NCBI GenBank assembly: GCA_902806105.1
Contig: CADCVI010000042.1
Span: 1 to 49,767 of the forward strand
Direction of reading: 5' to 3'
Length of the DNA: 49,767 bases
DNA from: an uncultured Rubrobacteraceae bacterium
Lineage (GTDB): Bacteria > Actinomycetota > Rubrobacteria > Rubrobacterales > Rubrobacteraceae
Positions within the stretch are counted from its first letter, which is position 1; each line of letters opens with the position of its first letter. The position numbers were made by a program, and so were the translations under genes. The notes beneath the pieces were generated by a model. It was given only the letters and a program-made list of their open reading frames with translations. It made no database searches and was not told the origin of the DNA. Below are positions 1 through 8,683 of this stretch, in pieces.

Positions 1-1
1 A

Positions 2-2062
2 CTCATCTACGACGTAGTAGTCAGCGTCACCGGTTTGGCCACCATCGCAGTTGTTCTGCTCAGCGTGCATATATACCGTCCCGCGCGCCCGCTCCCGTGG
101 CATCTCTTCGTCGTCGGATTGCTGCTTCTTGTAAGTGGCAACGTATTTCTTACGGTCAGTGAATTTCTCGGGAAGAAGCTTACTTTTCCTGCACCATCTG
201 ACGCAGCTTACCTTGCCTTCTTCCCCTTCATCATAGCCGGGATGCTGATGATCGGTAGTTCTCGGTTAGCTCGTAGCGGCCTCGCAAGTGTCATAGATCC
301 ACTGATCGTCGCCACAGGTTTCGGGTTGTTGTTCTGGGTTTACTTCATGCAGCCCTACATCATCGAGGCTTATGCTGGGCACCCTTCACTTACACCTGTC
401 TCGATCGTGATGGCGATTGCCTATCCGCTAATGGACCTACTACTGGTTGTGGTCCTGATACGGACCCTGGCTGTAAGCAAAGCCCGCCCTGCCTCCTACT
501 ACCTACTCGGCTCGGCTTTCGTCGTTCTTTTGTTCAGCGATGTCATGTGGATGGTGGCTCAGGCAGCAAGATCCCGACAAATAGACAACCTCGTTGACCT
601 GGGGTTCTTGCTGTTCTTCTCGCTCTTTGGAGCGGCCGCGTTGCACCCGTCCATGGCCACACTGTTCGAGCCGGTCTCTAGGGTCGAGGCCAAACTCACA
701 CGCTTACGCCTCGCTCTGCTCGCTGGAGCTTCGCTGATGGCACCCACAGTACTCGCGCTTCAAAAAGTACGTGGCGAACCCATCAACGTGACGTTGTTCG
801 TCGTATGCTCCGCAGTGCTGTTTCTGTTGGTGGTTGCCCGCTTGGCCAGCATGATGAGGGCACAAGAGAGGGCAGCCGACCGGGAGAGAATTCTGCGCCG
901 TGCGGGCGCCGCGCTAGCTGCTTCGCAAGCTAGAGAAGACCTCCACAAGATCACCCTTGACACTGCCCTCGAGCTCTTGGGCCACAACCCTACGGTGGAG
1001 GTAAGCTTGTGGGTGGGTCCAGCCGAGCGCATGGACGAGGTCGCGACGACCGGAGATACCACGAACGTGCTCTTTGGTATCAACGACTTGTCAGAGAAGT
1101 CCCGCAAGCATTTTCTGCAAGAGCGGTCCTTACGCTTGGCTCCCGTCGACTCCACCCGTACGCGGGAGGCTCTTGTCAGCGGCTGGAGGACTCGTGAGGT
1201 CTTTATAGTTCCGCTACGAGTGCGGCAGGAGCCCACGGGGGCCGTGATGGTCTCCACCCGTGTACCGATACCACGGGAAAGTCAGAATGCGTTGGAGGCT
1301 CTCGGAGCCGAAGTCGCACTTGCCCTGGAGAACTTGCAACTGTTGGAGGAAGTCCGTCGGACGAGTGTCTTGAAGGAGCGGCAGCGTTTGTCGCATGAGA
1401 TCCACGACACTCTCGCGCAAGGCTTCACCAGCATCATGATGAGCCTCTCGACCGCACAACTCGCGCATCCAGAAATGTTCTCTGGCTCCGCCCCTGCCCA
1501 GCGGCACCTTGAACTGGCGCGACGAATCGCCCGGGAGAGCCTCGCCGAAACGCGGCGCTTGGTATGGGCCCTGCGTCCCGAGGCTCTAGACCGCCATCCG
1601 TTGTCTCAAGCCCTTCGGGGACTCGCCGAAGAGTGGTCAGAAACGACAGGAGTCGAAGCCCGCTTCAGCGTCACGGGCGACTCGCGCAGGCTTCTTCCAG
1701 AGATCGAAGTAGCTCTGCTACGAATAGCGCAGGAGGCACTCGCCAACGCTCACAAGCACGCGGGAGCGGAACTGGTCGTGATAACGCTCTCCTACCTTGA
1801 AGACCTCGTAGCTCTAGACGTTTCGGATAATGGGATAGGGTTTGACCCGGACTCCCCAAGATCCAGCTTGCGCCCTCAGGATTCTGGTGGCTTCGGTCTG
1901 GTGTCCATGCGCGAGCGCGTGGAGCAACTCAACGGCAGTTTGTCGGTCGAGAGCAGCCCGAATACAGGAACCACGCTCGCGGCAGCACTGCCCGCCTCCC
2001 TCACACCATTAGCCAGCAACCGGACACCGCTAGAGCGAGAGGCGATCGAGGAGGCCCGATGA
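2..2062 (+). CDS. NarL-type sensor histidine kinase, 5' truncated
   Basis: The reading frame is open to the left edge of the window, so the gene starts upstream; the TTG at 35 is only an internal candidate. About seven hydrophobic segments fill the first third, followed by a GAF-like region. Then come a HisKA_3 dimerisation domain with the phospho-acceptor in the SHEIHDTLAQG motif and a HATPase domain with N (NAHKHAG) and G (DNGIGF) boxes. Proteins of this class autophosphorylate on His and pass the phosphate to a LuxR-type regulator; the next gene is one, and its ATG overlaps this stop (ATGA), so the two are probably translationally coupled. The signal sensed cannot be read from sequence. 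Base composition looks less GC-rich than genes further right, which could reflect transfer, but this was judged by eye only. Confidence 0.88.
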   Translation, partial: LIYDVVVSVTGLATIAVVLLSVHIYRPARPLPWHLFVVGLLLLVSGNVFLTVSEFLGKKLTFPAPSDAAYLAFFPFIIAGMLMIGSSRLARSGLASVIDPLIVATGFGLLFWVYFMQPYIIEAYAGHPSLTPVSIVMAIAYPLMDLLLVVVLIRTLAVSKARPASYYLLGSAFVVLLFSDVMWMVAQAARSRQIDNLVDLGFLLFFSLFGAAALHPSMATLFEPVSRVEAKLTRLRLALLAGASLMAPTVLALQKVRGEPINVTLFVVCSAVLFLLVVARLASMMRAQERAADRERILRRAGAALAASQAREDLHKITLDTALELLGHNPTVEVSLWVGPAERMDEVATTGDTTNVLFGINDLSEKSRKHFLQERSLRLAPVDSTRTREALVSGWRTREVFIVPLRVRQEPTGAVMVSTRVPIPRESQNALEALGAEVALALENLQLLEEVRRTSVLKERQRLSHEIHDTLAQGFTSIMMSLSTAQLAHPEMFSGSAPAQRHLELARRIARESLAETRRLVWALRPEALDRHPLSQALRGLAEEWSETTGVEARFSVTGDSRRLLPEIEVALLRIAQEALANAHKHAGAELVVITLSYLEDLVALDVSDNGIGFDPDSPRSSLRPQDSGGFGLVSMRERVEQLNGSLSVESSPNTGTTLAAALPASLTPLASNRTPLEREAIEEAR

Positions 2063-2694
2063 CGGTCAACATCAGGCTACTCATCTGTGACGATCATCCA
2101 GTCGTCAGGCTGGGGTTACGAGGCATGCTGGAGAGCCAGTCCGACTTTGAAGTCGTAGCCGAGGCCGCAGACGGCGAAGAAGCCGTTACGCTCGCACGCC
2201 AGCACCGCCCGGACGTCATACTGATGGACCTGAGGATGCCGAAGATGGATGGCGTAGAAGCAACGAGACAAATTAGATCGGAGAGCTCAGACGCCAGGGT
2301 TCTGATCCTGACGACTTACGAAACCGACGCAGATGTCTTGCGTGTTGTAGAAGCCGGAGCCCTCGGCTTCCTCCTCAAAGACTCTCCGGAAGAAAAGATC
2401 TTCGGCGCGATACGGGATGTATCCCAGGGTAGTTCACCTTTGGCATCGAGCGTTGCAACCCGCCTTATAGAACGGCTGCGAGGCAATAACGAGAATATTT
2501 TGAGCTCTCGAGAAGTCGAAATCCTACAACTCGTGGCTCATGGAACAAACAACAAGGGCATCGCGAGCGAACTCTGGATAAGCGAAGCTACGGTAAAATC
2601 GCATCTCAACCGCGTCTTTGACAAACTCGGCGCCGCCGATCGTACCTCAGCAGTGACGGCTGCGCTAAGGCGCGGCATCATACGTCTCGAGTAG
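2059..2694 (+). CDS. NarL/FixJ-family response regulator
   Basis: 211 residues. The N-terminal receiver has the acidic pocket (CDDHP), the phospho-acceptor Asp in VILMDLRMP and the conserved Lys in FLLKDS. A C-terminal LuxR-type helix-turn-helix has the SSREVEILQLVAHG and ATVKSHLNRVFDKL signatures. The start overlaps the kinase stop by four bases, so it is almost certainly the output partner of that kinase. Members of this family bind DNA as dimers after phosphorylation. Its targets are unknown, but a 7-bp dyad upstream of the small peptide gene at 3052 lies nearby and could be one (inference). Confidence 0.93.
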   Translation: MTVNIRLLICDDHPVVRLGLRGMLESQSDFEVVAEAADGEEAVTLARQHRPDVILMDLRMPKMDGVEATRQIRSESSDARVLILTTYETDADVLRVVEAGALGFLLKDSPEEKIFGAIRDVSQGSSPLASSVATRLIERLRGNNENILSSREVEILQLVAHGTNNKGIASELWISEATVKSHLNRVFDKLGAADRTSAVTAALRRGIIRLE

Positions 2695-3051
2695 CGCCAA
2701 TTCTCCAAACGGTAACTCTAATGGTTTGCCTCGACACCGCTGAAAAACCGAAAAGCTCGCAGCATACAACCTTGCCTTCTACCGGAAGCAGTAATCGACC
2801 CTCCCGCCTTTCTAAGGCAACCAGAGATTGTCAGCCTGCACAAAACGATTTCCAAGAGTGCCTTCTAGCCACATCGTGACCACACGCGTCGTCCTGAGAA
2901 GGCCCAAACCAAACTCCTCCCACCACGTTCATCTGGAGAGGCAGATTTCAAACTTTAGGCTGAGTAATATCGAACTATCGAACGATGCTACGTCGTTCGT
3001 GATCCCAAATAATTACGCAGGTACACAAACCTCTCGGAGAAAGTAGGGAAC
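2695..3051. other. Non-coding stretch upstream of a small peptide gene
   Basis: No convincing gene is seen on either strand; the short open frames here have no domain or typical codon pattern. The right part is AT-rich for this genome and contains a dyad at 2979-2999 and AT-rich -10 candidates near 3008-3015, which look like the control region of the peptide gene at 3052. Confidence 0.5.
2979..2999. promoter_or_regulatory. 7-bp dyad, possible operator of the small peptide gene
   Basis: CGAACGA at 2979-2985 and TCGTTCG at 2993-2999 form a perfect inverted repeat with a 7-base spacer. It lies 52 bases before the ATG at 3052 and just upstream of an AT-rich -10 candidate (AATAAT, 3008-3013), so it would overlap the -35 region. 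A dimeric LuxR-type regulator could bind such a site; two are encoded next door. Function is inferred. Confidence 0.35.
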
Positions 3052-3207
3052 ATGCAGGAAGCGGGTTCGAAAGTAAGGCGGACACTCCTCATAGGAGTGG
3101 TTGTTCTAGCTCTAGCGTCCGGCAACACTGCTAGCGCAGAGACGTCGACTTCCGAGGATACTGCCACCATCCAATCCGCACGCACGTGCTGGATCTTCTG
3201 CTGGTAA
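3052..3207 (+). CDS. Small secreted Cys/Trp-tailed peptide (51 aa)
   Basis: An ATG at 3052 is preceded by a purine-rich RBS (AGTAGGGAA). The product has a complete Sec-type signal peptide: a basic n-region (K7, R9, R10), a hydrophobic core at about residues 11-23, and an Ala-x-Ala cleavage site (ASA, 27-29). The predicted mature chain is only about 22 residues, rich in Ser/Thr/Glu, and ends exactly in CWIFCW. Two Cys three residues apart, flanked by Trp, could form a small disulfide loop or receive another modification. No family is recognised. It sits between a two-component pair and an orphan LuxR-type regulator and is followed by a short hairpin. A peptide signal, a bacteriocin-like product or a chance frame are possible; the full signal peptide, RBS and clean C-terminus favour a real gene. 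Confidence 0.6.
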   Translation: MQEAGSKVRRTLLIGVVVLALASGNTASAETSTSEDTATIQSARTCWIFCW

Positions 3208-3242
3208 CCCAATACTGAGTCATAGGCTCATAGGAAATTGGG
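3208..3242 (+). terminator. Hairpin directly after the peptide stop
   Basis: CCCAAT (3208-3213) can pair with ATTGGG (3237-3242), and inside it TGAG (3216-3219) with CTCA (3227-3230). TCATAGG occurs twice in tandem (3220-3226 and 3228-3234). There is no T-run, so it may be a weak terminator, an mRNA stabiliser or a regulator site before the next gene. Confidence 0.35.
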
Positions 3243-3303
3243 CTAGTCCAGGCTCTTTGACTTTGTTGTACAGCGTGATTGTTCCATTACGAGGAGGCCC
3301 GAG

Positions 3304-3984
3304 TTGAGTGGGGAAAATCGGCAACAGGCAACAAGCGCAATAGTCAGGACCCTGCTGGTCGACGACCATCCCGTGACGCGACTCGGGATCAAGAGCTTGC
3401 TCGAGACGACGGACGATCTGCTCGTCGTCGGGGAGGCCGGCGATGCGGAGGAGGCGGTGAGGCTGGCTGTTCGGCTCCGGCCGGACCTCGTGATCCTGGA
3501 CGTCAGGCTCGGCGAGAACGGAGATGGCATGGAGGTTTGCCGGCAGATGAAGGCCCTCCCGCACCCGCCGCGCATCCTCATACATTCCACCTACAACAGG
3601 GCGCAGGACACGGCGACCGCAGCCGTTGCGGGGGCGGATGGGTACTTTCACAAGGGTGAGGAGTACCTGGAGTTTCCGGGGGTGGTGCGCAGGGTTTGCG
3701 GCGGGGAGAGGGTGTGGTTTGTCCAGACGGAGGCAGAGCCGCGGCTCGATCAGCTCGCCGCGCACAGGGGACCTGCCTTGACGCCGAAGGAGCGCGAGGT
3801 GTTCGCCCTCATGCTCAGGCGTTACTCGAACGCGGAGGTGGGACGAACCCTTTATATGAGCCTCCCAACCGTGAAGACGCACGTGAAACACATCCTGGGG
3901 AAGATGGGCTTGAAGAGCCGCAAGGCGCTTTTTCAGAACACCGTTCCCCCTCGTACGAACCGGAGGGCGACGACACAGGGGTAG
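3304..3984 (+). CDS. Orphan NarL/LuxR-family response regulator
   Basis: The TTG start is supported by GAGGAGG at 3291-3297, six bases upstream. The 226-residue product has a receiver (LVDDHP; phospho-acceptor in VILDVRLG; Lys in YFHKGEE) and a LuxR-type helix-turn-helix (LTPKEREVFALML, PTVKTHVKHILGKMG). No kinase is adjacent on the same strand; the small peptide gene lies just upstream and could be transcribed with it. A TTGACT box at 3257-3262 may be a -35 element, but no good -10 is visible. It could serve as a second output for the kinase at the window start. Confidence 0.88.
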   Translation: MSGENRQQATSAIVRTLLVDDHPVTRLGIKSLLETTDDLLVVGEAGDAEEAVRLAVRLRPDLVILDVRLGENGDGMEVCRQMKALPHPPRILIHSTYNRAQDTATAAVAGADGYFHKGEEYLEFPGVVRRVCGGERVWFVQTEAEPRLDQLAAHRGPALTPKEREVFALMLRRYSNAEVGRTLYMSLPTVKTHVKHILGKMGLKSRKALFQNTVPPRTNRRATTQG

Positions 3985-4002
3985 TCCCTACAGATGGAGA
4001 AG

Positions 4003-4079
4003 AAGAGCTCGGGGGGTGGAAACTGGTGGGTGATGGGTGGGTAAAGGGAAAGGAGGAAACCACCCGGACCCGAGCTCTT
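4003..4079. terminator. Long hairpin with a G-quadruplex motif in its loop
   Basis: AAGAGCTCGGG (4003-4013) pairs with CCCGAGCTCTT (4069-4079), and GGGTGG (4014-4019) pairs with CCACCC (4060-4065). The loop carries four GGG runs at 4028, 4035, 4039 and 4046 separated by 4, 1 and 4 bases, a textbook intramolecular quadruplex pattern. It lies between convergent genes, so a terminator role is likely; a short AT-rich tract follows the right arm. Confidence 0.5.
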
Positions 4080-4226
4080 AAATTGTGGAGATGCCGGCGA
4101 GGACACGGTGGGTGTGCGAATAGTCCGCCGACAAGCTCTGAGGGATGATAATGGCGGATGTAGATGACAGTTGGATTAAACGAGGATTAGGATTCCTTCA
4201 TCCTGGTCCAAAGACGACCCCGGGAC

Positions 4227-4904
4227 CTACTCCGGGCCGGGATCGAAGCGGTAGCCCGAGCCGCGAACGGTGGTGATGAGGGAAGGCTCGCCCGCGCGGT
4301 CGATCTTGCTCCTGAGGTAGCGCACGTAGACGTCCACGACGTTCGAGCCGGGGTCGAAGGCGTAGTCCCAGATGGCCGAGAGGATCTGCTGGCGCGAGAG
4401 GACCTGTCCGGGGTGGCGCATGAAGTACTCCAGAAGCGCGAACTCGCGGCTGGACAGGTCGATCTTGCTGTCCGCGCGCCAGGCGCGGCGGCTGAGGAGG
4501 TCCATGCTCAGGTCGCCGTGCTGGACGCGGGAGGATTGTTGCTGGTCGGCCCGGCGCGTGAGCGCCCGGATGCGGGCGAGCAGCTCCTCGAAGACGAACG
4601 GCTTGGTCAGGTAGTCGTCAGCCCCGCCGTCGAGGGCGTCGACCTTGTTGCGCAGATCGTCGCGGGCGGTGAGCATGAGAACCGGCAGCCCCGGGCGCCT
4701 CTCACGGATACGCCGCAATACCCCGTGACCATCCAGCCCCGGCAAGGAGATGTCCAGCAACACGAGATCCACCTGCTCCTCTATCGTAAGGCGGACGCCG
4801 TTCTCCCCGTTGTCCGCCGTGAGGACCCCGTGTCCGTGGGCCGTCAGCCCCCGCTTCAGGAACCTCACGATCCCTGCCTCGTCTTCTACTATGAGGATAC
4901 GCAT
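4227..4904 (-). CDS. OmpR/PhoB-family response regulator
   Basis: 225 residues. The receiver starts MRILIVEDE, with the phospho-acceptor Asp in LVLLDISLPG and the conserved Lys in YLTKPF. The C-terminal winged helix has the LSSREFALLEYFMRHPG and VDVYVRYLRSKID signatures. It is divergent from the seven-PAS histidine kinase at 4998, only 93 bases away, and is the probable partner of that kinase. Members bind direct repeats upstream of target genes and often control their own operon. Confidence 0.92.
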   Translation of the reverse strand: MRILIVEDEAGIVRFLKRGLTAHGHGVLTADNGENGVRLTIEEQVDLVLLDISLPGLDGHGVLRRIRERRPGLPVLMLTARDDLRNKVDALDGGADDYLTKPFVFEELLARIRALTRRADQQQSSRVQHGDLSMDLLSRRAWRADSKIDLSSREFALLEYFMRHPGQVLSRQQILSAIWDYAFDPGSNVVDVYVRYLRSKIDRAGEPSLITTVRGSGYRFDPGPE

Positions 4905-4945
4905 ACTCCCGCTCCCCGCTAACTCTCAGGTCACACCCATCCCCA

Positions 4946-4953
4946 AGTATAAT
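4946..4953. promoter_or_regulatory. Overlapping divergent -10 candidates
   Basis: In the 93-base gap between the divergent regulator and kinase, TATAAT (4948-4953) reads rightward and TATACT (4951-4946) reads leftward. No clear -35 is seen for either. Overlapping -10 elements would make the two transcripts mutually exclusive, but this is an inference. Confidence 0.35.
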
Positions 4954-4997
4954 GCCACCGTGGTATTCCCGAACGATAAAGATTCGCGGGGGGCTTC

Positions 4998-7900
4998 GTG
5001 AGGCTTCCGAACCGGCTCCGGAAAGTTCCCTGGCGTACGAACATCGCGGCGGCGGGCGGCCTCATCGGGGGCCTCGTCGCGGGCGTCGCCCACACCAGGC
5101 GCGCCGTCGGGGCGGTTGATCGCCGCGACGGCGAGCACCTGCGGCTCCTCGCGACCGCAAGCGACGTCGTCTTCCGCTACCTCCCCGCCCCGGCGAACAG
5201 GTTCGATTACGTCAGCCCCTCTGTAGAGAAGGTCAGCGGGTACGCCGTCGAGGAGCACTACGCGGACCCCGGTCTGATCCGCCGCCTCGTCCACCCCGAC
5301 GACTGGGGCATCCTCCTGGAGGCCATGCGCTCCGAGGGCCCGAACGCGAGCTTCGAGCTGCGCTGGGTCAGAAAGACCGGCGAGGTCCTGTGGGTCGAGC
5401 AACGGGTCGCCCTCGTCAGGAACGACGCGGGTAAGGTGGTGGCCGTCGAGGGGATAGCCCGCGACGTCACCGCGCGCAAGGAGGCCGAGGATGCCCTCAG
5501 GTGCAGCGAGGAGAGGCATCGCGCCCTCTTCGAGACCATAGCCCAGGGCGTCATCTACTACGACGGGGAGGGCTCGATCACCGCCGCCAACCCGGCGGCG
5601 ACCAGGATCCTCGGCCTTACCCTCGATGAGTTGCGCGCCCTCTCACCCCTCTCGCGCAGCTGGCGGGCTATACGCGAGGACGGCTCGGACCTGCCGAACG
5701 AGGAACGACCGGTCGAGGTAGCCCTCAAGACCGGGAGGGAAGTGAAAGGCTTGATCCTGGGCTTCCGCCCATCTCCGGGCGAGATGCGCTGGATACGCTG
5801 GAATGCCGCGCCGCAGTTTCGGCCGGGTGAGGACCGTCCGTACGGCGTTCACGCGACCCTGGAGGACGTCACCGAGAGCAGAAGGGCGGAACAAGAGCTG
5901 CGCGCCGCCGAAGAGCGCTTCCGCGTCGCCTTCTACAACGCCCCGATCGGCATCGCGCTCGTGGACCTCGACGGCCGTTACAGGCAGGTCAACCCCGCGA
6001 TCTGCGAGATTCTCGGCTACGGCGAGCAGGAGTTGCTCGGGAAGACCTTCAAGGAGATCACGCACCCCGACGACCTCGACACGAGCCTGGAGTTCGAGCG
6101 CAGGCTCCTCATGGGTGAGTTCGAGACATACCACCTCGAGAAGCGCTACGTGTGCGCCAACAACGACCCGGTCTGGGCCTCCCTGAACGTCTCGCTCGTC
6201 AGGGACGCGCGCGGCGAGCCCCTTTACTACGTCGCCAAGGTCCAGGACATCTCGGAGCGCAAGGAGTGGGAGGCGGCCCTGGCGCGGAGCGAGGAGCGCT
6301 TCCGTCTCGTCGCCCGGGCGACCAGCGAGGGCATCATGGACACGGACCTCCGCAACAACACGCTGGAATGGGGCGGGGCCGCCGAGAGCCTGTTCGGCTA
6401 CGGTCCGAACGAGCCGAGGAGCATGGAGTGGTGGAAAGACCTCATACACCCCGACGACCGTGACAGGGTAATGGCGAGCATCGACTCGGTCCTCCGCGAC
6501 GGGGACGCGTGGTCCGACGAGTACCGCTTCCGGCGGGCCGATGGGTCCTACGCGGTCGTCTCCAACCGGAGCTGCGTCGTGCGCGACGAGGCAGGCGAGC
6601 CTGTGCGTATGATCGGCTCGATGCTGGACGTCACCGAACGCCGGAGGGCCGAGAAGGCGCTGAAGGAGAGCGAGGAGCGCTTCCGCTCCCTCATCCAGAA
6701 CTCCTCCGATATCATCACGATCGTCAGCGAAAAAGGCGAGATCCTCTACCAGAGCCCCTCGATGCTCCGGGTCCTGGGCCACGAGCTGAGGGATAGGATC
6801 GGCAAGAACGTCTTCGAGTCCGCCCTGGTCCACCCGGAGGACCTGCCGCACCAGGCCGAGGCCATACGCAAGACCCTCGGTGTTCCCGGCGCCTTGGAGT
6901 CGTTCGAGTTACGCATGCGTCACCGCGACGGCTCCTGGCGCTACATCGAGGCGATGGCGCAGAATCTTCTCGAAGAGCCGAGCGTCGGGGGCATCGTCCT
7001 GAACGCCCGCGACATCACCGGGCGCAGGCAGGCCGAAGAAGCCCTCCGGGCGAGCGAGGAGCGGTTCAAGTCCCTCATCCAGAACTCCTCCGACATGATC
7101 ACCGTTGTCGGTGCCAACGGCGAGATCATGTACCACAGTCCCTCCATAGAGCGGGTCCTGGGCCACGAACCCGGCAGCAGGATCGGCAAGAACGTCTTCG
7201 AGTCCGCCCTCATACACCCCGACGACATAGCCCTCCACTCCGAGGCCATAAGAAAGACCCTGAGCGAGCCGGGCAATAGCAGGACGGTCGAGATGCGCAT
7301 GCGTCACCGCGACGGCTCCTGGCGCTACATCGAGGCGACTATGCGCAACCCCGTCGCCGAGTCGGGTCTGCACGGCGTCGTCGCCAACTCTCGCGACATA
7401 ACGGAGCGCAAACGCACCGAGGAGGCCCTGCGCGAGAGCGAAGAGCGCTTCAGGCTCCTTGCGGAGACCACCAACGACCTCGTCTGCCTGCACGACCTCG
7501 ACGGCCGCTACCTCTACGTCAGCCCATCCAGCGAACGCCTTCTCGGCTTCGCGCCCGACGAGCTCGTGGGGACCAACCCCTACGACCTCATGCACCCCGA
7601 AGACGTCTCGCGCATCAACTCGGGCCCGCGGCAGGAGTTGATGCGGGGAGAACCGCAGGTCACCACCACGGTCCGCTACCGCAAGAAATCCGGGGATTAC
7701 GCCTGGTTCGAGACGGTGACGGGGCTGGTTCGGGACGAGCAGGGAAGGGTGTTCCGCCTCCAGACCTCCTCGCGCGACGTCAGCGAGCGCAAGGCGGCCG
7801 AAGAGGCCCTGGAAAAGGCCGCGCGGGCGAGGACGGAGTTTCTCGCGGACGTCTCCCACGAGCTGAGGACGCCGCTGACGGTGATCCGCGGCAATGCCGA

Positions 7901-8558
7901 GGTCGGCCTCCAGCTCCGGCGCGACTGCGTCCACAAGGAGGGGCTGGAGGAGATCGTGCACGAGTCCGGACGAGTCTCGCGCATGGTCGAGGACCTGTTG
8001 TTCCTGGCCCGTTCGGACGCCTCGAACCTCCCGCCGGCGACGCCGTTTGTACAGGAATCGGTCTCCGTGAGGCCCTTCCTGTACGGTCTCGCCCACCGTG
8101 CAGAGCTTCTGGCCCGCGAGTACGGCGCCACCCTCGAAGCCACTCACGGCGAACGCACCGAGGGCACCCTGCGCGTGGACCACATGCGCATCGAGCAGGC
8201 CGTGCTCGCCCTCGTGGACAACGCGGCCAAGTACGGGCCGGAGGGAGGCACCATCTCCCTGGAGTCCGGCCTCGTGCCGGGAGACGCCATGCTCAAGATA
8301 GAGGTCTCCGACCGCGGCCCCGGCATCCCGGAAGACGAGCTGCCCCGCGTCTTCGAGCGCTTCTACCGTGCGAGCAAGCCTCGCAACCTCGGTGCAAGCG
8401 ACGGCGGCGGCACGGGCCTCGGGCTCTCCATCGCCAAGACCATAGTGGAATCCCAGGGCGGACGCATAGAAGCTCAGAGCCGCCCCGGAGAAGGGACGTC
8501 CATAAAGATCTACCTGCCCCTGATCGCCGGTGGGAACGACCACGAGAAAATCTTCTGA
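4998..8558 (+). CDS. Seven-PAS hybrid-sensing histidine kinase
   Basis: 1186 residues from a GTG start. A weak hydrophobic segment lies at about residues 17-30. Seven PAS/PAC modules follow (roughly 45-170, 175-300, 305-430, 435-555, 560-685, 690-810 and 815-940), most ending in a D-(V/I)-(T/S)-x-R-(K/R) junction. Then come HisKA with the phospho-acceptor His954 (SHELRTPL) and HATPase with N (DNAAKYG), G (DRGPGIP) and GTGLGLS motifs. PAS modules 5 and 6 are near copies at the DNA level. PAS domains commonly bind haem, flavin or small molecules; no ligand can be assigned. It is probably paired with the divergent PhoB-type regulator at 4227. Confidence 0.92.
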   Translation: MRLPNRLRKVPWRTNIAAAGGLIGGLVAGVAHTRRAVGAVDRRDGEHLRLLATASDVVFRYLPAPANRFDYVSPSVEKVSGYAVEEHYADPGLIRRLVHPDDWGILLEAMRSEGPNASFELRWVRKTGEVLWVEQRVALVRNDAGKVVAVEGIARDVTARKEAEDALRCSEERHRALFETIAQGVIYYDGEGSITAANPAATRILGLTLDELRALSPLSRSWRAIREDGSDLPNEERPVEVALKTGREVKGLILGFRPSPGEMRWIRWNAAPQFRPGEDRPYGVHATLEDVTESRRAEQELRAAEERFRVAFYNAPIGIALVDLDGRYRQVNPAICEILGYGEQELLGKTFKEITHPDDLDTSLEFERRLLMGEFETYHLEKRYVCANNDPVWASLNVSLVRDARGEPLYYVAKVQDISERKEWEAALARSEERFRLVARATSEGIMDTDLRNNTLEWGGAAESLFGYGPNEPRSMEWWKDLIHPDDRDRVMASIDSVLRDGDAWSDEYRFRRADGSYAVVSNRSCVVRDEAGEPVRMIGSMLDVTERRRAEKALKESEERFRSLIQNSSDIITIVSEKGEILYQSPSMLRVLGHELRDRIGKNVFESALVHPEDLPHQAEAIRKTLGVPGALESFELRMRHRDGSWRYIEAMAQNLLEEPSVGGIVLNARDITGRRQAEEALRASEERFKSLIQNSSDMITVVGANGEIMYHSPSIERVLGHEPGSRIGKNVFESALIHPDDIALHSEAIRKTLSEPGNSRTVEMRMRHRDGSWRYIEATMRNPVAESGLHGVVANSRDITERKRTEEALRESEERFRLLAETTNDLVCLHDLDGRYLYVSPSSERLLGFAPDELVGTNPYDLMHPEDVSRINSGPRQELMRGEPQVTTTVRYRKKSGDYAWFETVTGLVRDEQGRVFRLQTSSRDVSERKAAEEALEKAARARTEFLADVSHELRTPLTVIRGNAEVGLQLRRDCVHKEGLEEIVHESGRVSRMVEDLLFLARSDASNLPPATPFVQESVSVRPFLYGLAHRAELLAREYGATLEATHGERTEGTLRVDHMRIEQAVLALVDNAAKYGPEGGTISLESGLVPGDAMLKIEVSDRGPGIPEDELPRVFERFYRASKPRNLGASDGGGTGLGLSIAKTIVESQGGRIEAQSRPGEGTSIKIYLPLIAGGNDHEKIF
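6795..7338 (+). repeat. Tandem PAS-module duplication, 384-bp period
   Basis: Two blocks recur exactly 384 bases (128 codons) apart inside the kinase gene: one beginning AGGATCGGCAAG at 6795 and 7179, and a 43-base identical block at 6912-6954 and 7296-7338. This shows an in-frame duplication of one PAS/PAC unit that has since diverged between the conserved blocks. Confidence 0.85.
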
Positions 8559-8683
8559 ACGGTCCCGGCGAACCTCGCGAAGCAGGAGGCCGGTGTTCGG
8601 GCTTGCGCGTCCCTCGCGTCCGATAGCCATCAGCATCCGGCCCGGACCTTTCGAGAAACGCCGTGAGTTACAATTAACGCAGG

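Noticed and set aside
5643..8636. Long minus-strand open frames opposite the seven-PAS kinase
   Set aside because: They are shadows produced by high third-position GC of the real gene; no domains.
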